Shown here: piece by piece, positions 1 to 5,122 of the stretch
Layout of the letters: every line of letters starts with the position of its first letter
How positions within the stretch are numbered: the stretch's first letter is position 1
Assembly (NCBI GenBank): GCA_017395725.1
Contig: JAFQOB010000275.1
Location: 1 to 5,122 of the forward strand
Origin: Clostridia bacterium
Lineage (GTDB): Bacteria > Bacillota_A > Clostridia > Oscillospirales > CAG-272
DNA length: 5,122 nt
Direction: 5' to 3'
Position numbers and translations under genes: made by a program
The notes under the pieces: model-generated
Seen by the model: only the letters and a program-made list of their open reading frames with translations
What the model was told of the DNA's origin: nothing
Databases searched by the model: none

Positions 1-2676
<2,676 letters not shown>

Positions 2677-2683
2677 CTATCTT

Positions 2684-2727
2684 TTGTTTACATTATATCA
2701 TATCGGGTACAAGTAAAAAATAAACAA
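2684..2727. repeat. Inverted repeat flanking the lacZ promoter
   Basis: TTGTTTA (2684-2690) and its exact complement TAAACAA (2721-2727) bracket the -10 box and the -35 region of the lacZ promoter, with half-site centres 37 bp apart. The placement would suit a repressor or activator pair, but the arms are only 7 bp in very AT-rich DNA, so chance is a real possibility. The rest of the 2656-2794 gap holds nothing else that I can support; in particular, no GC-rich hairpin plus T run terminates the upstream lipoprotein gene. Confidence 0.3.
2692..2700 (-). promoter_or_regulatory. lacZ promoter, extended -10 type
   Basis: Read on the minus strand there is TGATATAAT: a perfect TATAAT (2692-2697) with the TGn extension (2698-2700). 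The region 17 nt upstream is only T-rich (TTTTTT), so there is no good -35 box, as is common for extended -10 promoters. Transcription would start near 2685, giving a leader of about 30 nt with GAAAGG (2667-2672) as ribosome binding site before the ATG at 2655. The weak -35 suggests an activator could contribute, but no regulator is seen in the window. Confidence 0.6.
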
Positions 2728-2794
2728 TATTCAATTATATATACACAAAATTAAATTATTTTTCTATAAAGTCTGTTTTTTAATGCACATTATT

Positions 2795-3784
2795 TTATTC
2801 ACTGATAATCCGCTTAAAACCTTTCAAGGCGTAACCCTCGTTAAGCTTATCCAAAGGAAGAATCTCAACAACGTCGTACAACGCCTCTATACATTTTCCC
2901 TCTCCTATGTATATAGCAACGTGACAAACAGTATCCATATACGGTCTGCGGTAAAACACCAGGTCTCCGGGGATAAGCTCTTCCCTTTTTATTTCGTACA
3001 GCTTAGGGTCTGCCCACATCAGTCTTGAGTTATACTCTTCCTCTACCGAATGTTGTACAGGCGATAATCCGTCGGGATATATTCCTATTGCGTACATACA
3101 TTGAAGAACGAGTCCCGAACAGTCAACACCCTCCCCCGGCTTTCCCGATGCCCCAACTATAAACGGAGTCGGAGTCTCGATATAAGTTTTCGCAGTATTT
3201 ATAAAAACCTCTCTTATTTGCTCGGCTGTATAATCTTTTTCAATTGCAACAGGACATACATATGTACCGAGAGTATTCCATTCTTCTTCACTAAAGCCTA
3301 ATGCCAACCAAGTCTCAAGATTAACAGAACCGGTTAACTCTATTCCGTTCTCCCATTGAAAAAAAGCAACTCTGTCCATTGTCTCCTGATTAAAATATCC
3401 CGATACCTCCATATCAAGAGCAGTCTGAACCTTCGCCACCTTAAGCCCCATTACGTCATCTATGAGCTTATATCCGCCGCCTTCAGCTTTGCCCGTTTCA
3501 AAGCGGGGCTCATACCACCCTTCGGGTGCAGTATATCCTAATACATTATCCGTTTCTATCTCAGTTTCAGCCTCGGTTTCGGATATTGTCTCTTTCTCTG
3601 CCGTTTCTTCAAGAGTTATTTCTATTTCAATTTCTTCAATTACTTCATTAATATGTATAGTTTCGGGATAATTCTTTGTTTCTTCCAAATAGGTCTCTAA
3701 AACATATTTATTCTTGCTTCCACAGGAAACTGCACATAACAACGTCAGTATTAACACACAACAGAAAAGTAATCTATGCTTCAT
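2795..3784 (-). CDS. Lipoprotein with peptidoglycan-binding-like and NlpC/P60 hydrolase domains
   Basis: A 329-residue cell-surface protein, probably a gamma-D-Glu/diamino-acid endopeptidase that cleaves peptidoglycan stem peptides. Residues 1-20 are a lipoprotein signal peptide (K2, R4, then a hydrophobic stretch) with lipobox AVSC, so C21 should be lipidated and the protein anchored to the outer face of the membrane. Residues about 29-80 form a low-complexity acidic tether rich in EI and ET pairs. Residues about 108-163 resemble a PG_binding_1 repeat (KVAKVQTALDMEVSGYF, then TMDRVAFFQ). Residues about 188-329 are NlpC/P60, with catalytic C222 in GVDCSGLV, PGDLVFY at 272-278 and H288 in CHVAIYIG. 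The third polar position appears to be E300 (KCIEAL), where His, Asn or Gln is often found. GGAG lies 8 nt before the ATG (AACGGTTT spacer), fixing the start. It has its own promoter and runs toward lacZ. The family is clear; the exact cleavage site and biological role are inferred. Confidence 0.93.
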   Translation of the reverse strand: MKHRLLFCCVLILTLLCAVSCGSKNKYVLETYLEETKNYPETIHINEVIEEIEIEITLEETAEKETISETEAETEIETDNVLGYTAPEGWYEPRFETGKAEGGGYKLIDDVMGLKVAKVQTALDMEVSGYFNQETMDRVAFFQWENGIELTGSVNLETWLALGFSEEEWNTLGTYVCPVAIEKDYTAEQIREVFINTAKTYIETPTPFIVGASGKPGEGVDCSGLVLQCMYAIGIYPDGLSPVQHSVEEEYNSRLMWADPKLYEIKREELIPGDLVFYRRPYMDTVCHVAIYIGEGKCIEALYDVVEILPLDKLNEGYALKGFKRIISE

Positions 3785-3812
3785 AAACCGTTCTCCATAT
3801 TTTTATTTATTC

Positions 3813-3840
3813 ATATTCTAACATTCTTTTTTAAGAATAT
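3813..3840. repeat. Operator-like inverted repeat over the lipoprotein promoter
   Basis: ATATTCT (3813-3819) and its exact complement AGAATAT (3834-3840) are 21 bp apart start to start, that is two helical turns on one DNA face. They cover the -10 box and part of the -35 box of the leftward promoter. A second, nested inverted repeat, ATTCTT-TTTT-AAGAAT (3823-3838), lies in the spacer. A dimeric repressor bound here would block RNA polymerase. The sequence is AT-rich and no cognate regulator is encoded in the window, so operator function is inference. Confidence 0.4.
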
Positions 3841-3843
3841 CAA
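3815..3843 (-). promoter_or_regulatory. Promoter of the NlpC/P60 lipoprotein gene
   Basis: On the minus strand: TTGATA (3838-3843), a 17-bp spacer, then TAGAAT (3815-3820) preceded by TGT, giving an extended -10. Five of six -35 bases and five of six -10 bases match the sigma-A consensus with ideal spacing. Transcription would start near 3808, giving a leader of about 24 nt that contains the GGAG at 3793-3796. Confidence 0.75.
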
Positions 3844-3860
3844 GGTTTTGACAAAAACTG

Positions 3861-3889
3861 TTGAATTATTCATTAGTTTATGTTAAAAT
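3861..3889 (+). promoter_or_regulatory. Promoter of the microprotein-rsuA-tex operon
   Basis: TTGAAT (3861-3866), a 17-bp spacer, then TAAAAT (3884-3889) preceded by TGT, giving an extended -10. Transcription would begin near 3896 and leave a leader of about 68 nt before the ATG at 3964. The -35 box stands 17 bp from the -35 box of the opposite promoter, so the two polymerases could compete. The closer consensus TTGACA at 3848-3853 has no -10 box at a workable distance. Confidence 0.72.
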
Positions 3890-3919
3890 AAGTCGTTGTT
3901 TATTCTTGTATATATTACA

Positions 3920-3958
3920 GGATTTTCCTCCATACTAAACGTAAAAGGGGGGGGATCC
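3920..3958 (+). promoter_or_regulatory. 5'-leader hairpin sequestering a G8 ribosome binding site
   Basis: GGATTTTCCTCC (3920-3931) can pair along its full length with GGGGGGGGATCC (3947-3958), giving a 12-bp RNA stem of 8 Watson-Crick and 4 G-U pairs around a 15-nt A-rich loop (3932-3946). The right arm contains the eight-G run (3947-3954), which is the only Shine-Dalgarno-like sequence before the ATG at 3964 (9-nt spacing). The closed stem would hide it from the ribosome. No U run follows, so this is not an intrinsic terminator. Pairing is read by eye; folding energy was not computed. Confidence 0.55.
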
Positions 3959-3964
3959 ATACTA
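3929..3964 (+). repeat. Short direct repeat TCCATACTA flanking the G8 run
   Basis: TCCATACTA occurs at 3929-3937 and again at 3956-3964, 27 bp apart, with the loop remainder and the G8 run between the copies. The second copy runs into the A of the microprotein start codon. It may reflect a small tandem duplication, or be a place where slippage could delete the ribosome binding site. At nine bases it exceeds what local AT bias readily explains, but it may still be fortuitous. Confidence 0.4.
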
Positions 3965-4062
3965 TGAAAAACAACCTTAACAAATTTGGGTTAGGCTTTA
4001 TTCTCGGAGTATTATTTTTCGGAATAATGGCTCTGATGTTTTTGTCCTATCTACAACACTAA
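3964..4062 (+). CDS. Predicted 32-residue single-pass membrane microprotein, unknown function
   Basis: The frame runs ATG to TAA, 32 codons. I do not recognise it. Residues 1-8 are polar with K2 and K7. Residues about 9-29 are one continuous hydrophobic helix beginning GLGFILGVLFFG, with a GxxxG motif (G11, G15) that often mediates helix-helix packing. The tail is short (SYLQH). By the positive-inside rule the N-terminus should be cytoplasmic. It follows the G8 ribosome binding site by 9 nt, lies downstream of a good promoter, and ends 22 nt before the rsuA ATG. This suggests it is the first gene of that operon and could couple translation to rsuA. Coding is supported by the RBS, start, clean membrane helix and position, not by homology. 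The alternative is a leader ORF whose peptide has no function of its own. Confidence 0.6.
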   Translation: MKNNLNKFGLGFILGVLFFGIMALMFLSYLQH

Positions 4063-4068
4063 AAAAAC

Positions 4069-4073
4069 GGTGA
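4069..4073 (+). promoter_or_regulatory. Ribosome binding site deciding the rsuA start
   Basis: GGTGA, complementary to the UCACC of the 16S rRNA tail, lies 11 nt before ATG 4085. It overlaps the upstream in-frame GTG at 4070, which itself is preceded only by a run of A residues. This favours ATG 4085 over GTG 4070; TTG 4079, 5 nt from GGTGA, is too close. Confidence 0.5.
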
Positions 4074-4084
4074 TTATTTTGAAT

Positions 4085-4792
4085 ATGAGAATTGATAAAC
4101 TGCTGTCCTCTATGGGACTTGCCTCCCGTACTGAATCGGCTAAAGCGGCAAAACAGGGGTTAATCAAGGTCAACGGAAATATTATTTCCAAGTCAGACTT
4201 TAAAGTTGACCCCGATATTGACGTTATCGAATATATGGGAAAAAACGTTTCCTACAAAAAGCATATATATATAATGATGAATAAACCCGTAGGGTTAGTT
4301 TCATCAACCGACGGAAAAGACGGTGATACCGTTATCTCACTCTTACCAGAAGAACTGCAGAAATGCGGTCTCTTCCCTTGCGGCCGCCTTGATAAAGATA
4401 CAGTAGGACTACTTATTATTACAAACGACGGCTCTACTTCCCACTATCTCTTATCACCCAAAAGACACGTAAGCAAAATATATCACGTAAAAACAGCTCT
4501 CCCTGTTACAGAAAACGACATCAAAATGCTTGAATATGGTGTACAATTGGATAAAGGAGACGTGGCACGTCCCGCCAAGGTACAAAGAACAGCTGAAAAC
4601 GAGCTTTATATTACCATTGTTGAAGGTATGTACCACCAGATAAAACGTATGCTTGAAGCAGTCAACAATAAAGTTATTTTTCTTGAACGCGTTGAATTCG
4701 GTACACTTCCCCTCGATACCACGCTAAGCCGAGGTGAATGGCGTTATCTAACCCAAGAAGAAATAGATATTCTTTTAAGACAGACAAAATAA
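4085..4792 (+). CDS. rsuA: 16S rRNA pseudouridine synthase, RsuA type
   Basis: A 235-residue enzyme of the RsuA/RluB/E/F family, which isomerises uridine to pseudouridine; RsuA acts on U516 (E. coli numbering) of 16S rRNA during 30S assembly. Residues 1-48 are an S4 RNA-binding domain starting MRIDKLLSSMGLASR. The catalytic domain follows: MNKPVG (65-70), the signature GRLDKDTVGLLIITNDG (100-116) with catalytic D103, KIYHV (131-135), EGMYHQIKRM (180-189) and LERVEFGTLPLD (200-211). The YHQIKRM form and the GVQL and GEWRYLTQEEI segments match E. coli RsuA (YHQVKRM, GVQL, GEYRPLTEEEI) rather than RluB, which has REVRR. Length agrees with E. coli RsuA (231). ATG 4085 is chosen because family members begin M-R-[IL]-D-K; an in-frame GTG at 4070 would add five residues. 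It is followed after 14 nt by tex. Family is certain, the U516 target is likely. Confidence 0.92.
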   Translation: MRIDKLLSSMGLASRTESAKAAKQGLIKVNGNIISKSDFKVDPDIDVIEYMGKNVSYKKHIYIMMNKPVGLVSSTDGKDGDTVISLLPEELQKCGLFPCGRLDKDTVGLLIITNDGSTSHYLLSPKRHVSKIYHVKTALPVTENDIKMLEYGVQLDKGDVARPAKVQRTAENELYITIVEGMYHQIKRMLEAVNNKVIFLERVEFGTLPLDTTLSRGEWRYLTQEEIDILLRQTK

Positions 4793-4806
4793 AGGAGTTC
4801 ACATAT

Positions 4807-5122
4807 ATGGATATCAACAAGACACTTGCCGAGGAATTCGGTATTAAACAAACTCAGGTAGACAATACGGTTAAGCTTATCGACGAGGGTAACACCATTC
4901 CCTTTATCGCCCGATACAGAAAAGAAGCAACAGGAGAGCTTTCTGACGAGATTTTAAGAGGCTTTTATGACCGTCTTACATATCTTCGTAATTTAGAAGA
5001 AAAGAAAGAGGAAATAAAGCGTCTTATTGATGAACAGGGAAATCTTACAGAAGAAATTTCCGCATCAATCGAAAACGCAAAAACTATGACAGAGCTTGAG
5101 GATATTTACAGACCTTCCCGTC
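4807..5122 (+). CDS. tex: Tex/YhgF family RNA-binding transcription accessory protein, N-terminal part
   Basis: The first 105 codons of a protein that is normally 715-775 residues long; the rest lies beyond the window. Tex proteins are cytoplasmic nucleic-acid-binding proteins with an N-terminal helical domain, a YqgF/RNase H-like domain, helix-hairpin-helix repeats and a C-terminal S1 domain. Only the N-terminal domain is visible here. It carries the hallmark LIDEGNTIPFIARYRKEATG (24-43), compare E. coli YhgF LLDEGNTVPFIARYRKEVTG, then RLTYLRNLEEKKEEI (56-70) and TELEDIYRPSR (95-105). AAGGAG (4792-4797) starts on the last base of the rsuA stop codon and sits 9 nt before the ATG, so this is a strong, tightly spaced second cistron in the rsuA operon. 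Identification is confident despite truncation. Confidence 0.94.
   Translation, partial: MDINKTLAEEFGIKQTQVDNTVKLIDEGNTIPFIARYRKEATGELSDEILRGFYDRLTYLRNLEEKKEEIKRLIDEQGNLTEEISASIENAKTMTELEDIYRPSR

Noticed and set aside
2741..2794. Possible terminator after the lipoprotein gene
   Set aside because: Only weak AT-only palindromes such as TAATG-TG-CATTA are present, with loops too small or stems too weak for an intrinsic terminator.
2783..3671. Plus-strand open frames opposite the lipoprotein gene
   Set aside because: They are antisense shadows; the Ser/Val-rich one at 3462-3671 simply mirrors the Glu-rich linker codons.
3848..3853. Consensus TTGACA as -35 box of the rightward promoter
   Set aside because: The sequence 16-18 bp downstream (around CATTAG) is not a -10 box; TTGAAT at 3861 with TAAAAT at 17 bp fits far better.
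3920..3958. Hairpin as an intrinsic terminator or attenuator
   Set aside because: The stem is followed by ATACTATG rather than a U run, so sequestration of the RBS is the better reading.
4070..4084. GTG at 4070 as the rsuA start
   Set aside because: It has no ribosome binding site of its own, overlaps the GGTGA used by ATG 4085, and the added residues are not part of the family's usual MRIDK start.
4454..4636. Minus-strand 60-codon frame within rsuA
   Set aside because: It is antisense to conserved RsuA catalytic-domain codons and has no supporting signals.

Overview
The window reads as chromosomal DNA of a low-to-moderate GC Gram-positive anaerobe, most likely a gut Clostridia (Lachnospiraceae/Oscillospiraceae-like). 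The grounds are a Clostridia-style GH2 LacZ, a Glu-rich NlpC/P60 lipoprotein, an rsuA-tex pair, strong AT-rich promoters with extended -10 boxes, and GGAG-type ribosome binding sites. The organism is an inference; no rRNA or other marker is present. I see no mobile element, tRNA, CRISPR or phage gene.

Layout. Positions 1-2655 (minus strand) hold the first 885 codons of a large beta-galactosidase (lacZ); its C-terminal end, about 120 residues by comparison with E. coli, lies outside the window. It has its own AT-rich promoter in the 139-bp gap at 2656-2794. Positions 2795-3784 (minus) encode a secreted lipoprotein with a Glu-rich tether, a peptidoglycan-binding-like domain and an NlpC/P60 hydrolase domain. 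A 179-bp divergent region (3785-3963) carries two back-to-back promoters, an operator-like inverted repeat over the leftward one, and an RNA hairpin in the rightward 5' leader that traps an unusual run of eight G residues serving as the apparent ribosome binding site. To the right on the plus strand are a 32-residue single-pass membrane microprotein (3964-4062), an RsuA-type 16S rRNA pseudouridine synthase (4085-4792) and the first 105 codons of the RNA-binding protein Tex (4807-5122, cut by the window edge).

How the genes fit together. The three rightward genes are spaced by 22 and 14 nt and probably form one transcript linking ribosome modification (RsuA) with Tex. The leftward genes deal with the cell envelope (NlpC/P60 lipoprotein) and lactose/galactoside use (LacZ). 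They share a strand but probably not a purpose, since lacZ has its own promoter. The least explained part is the 5' end of the rightward operon: a hairpin-sequestered G8 ribosome binding site in front of a tiny membrane protein that I do not recognise. No complete new defence, mobile or biosynthetic system is visible in this window.
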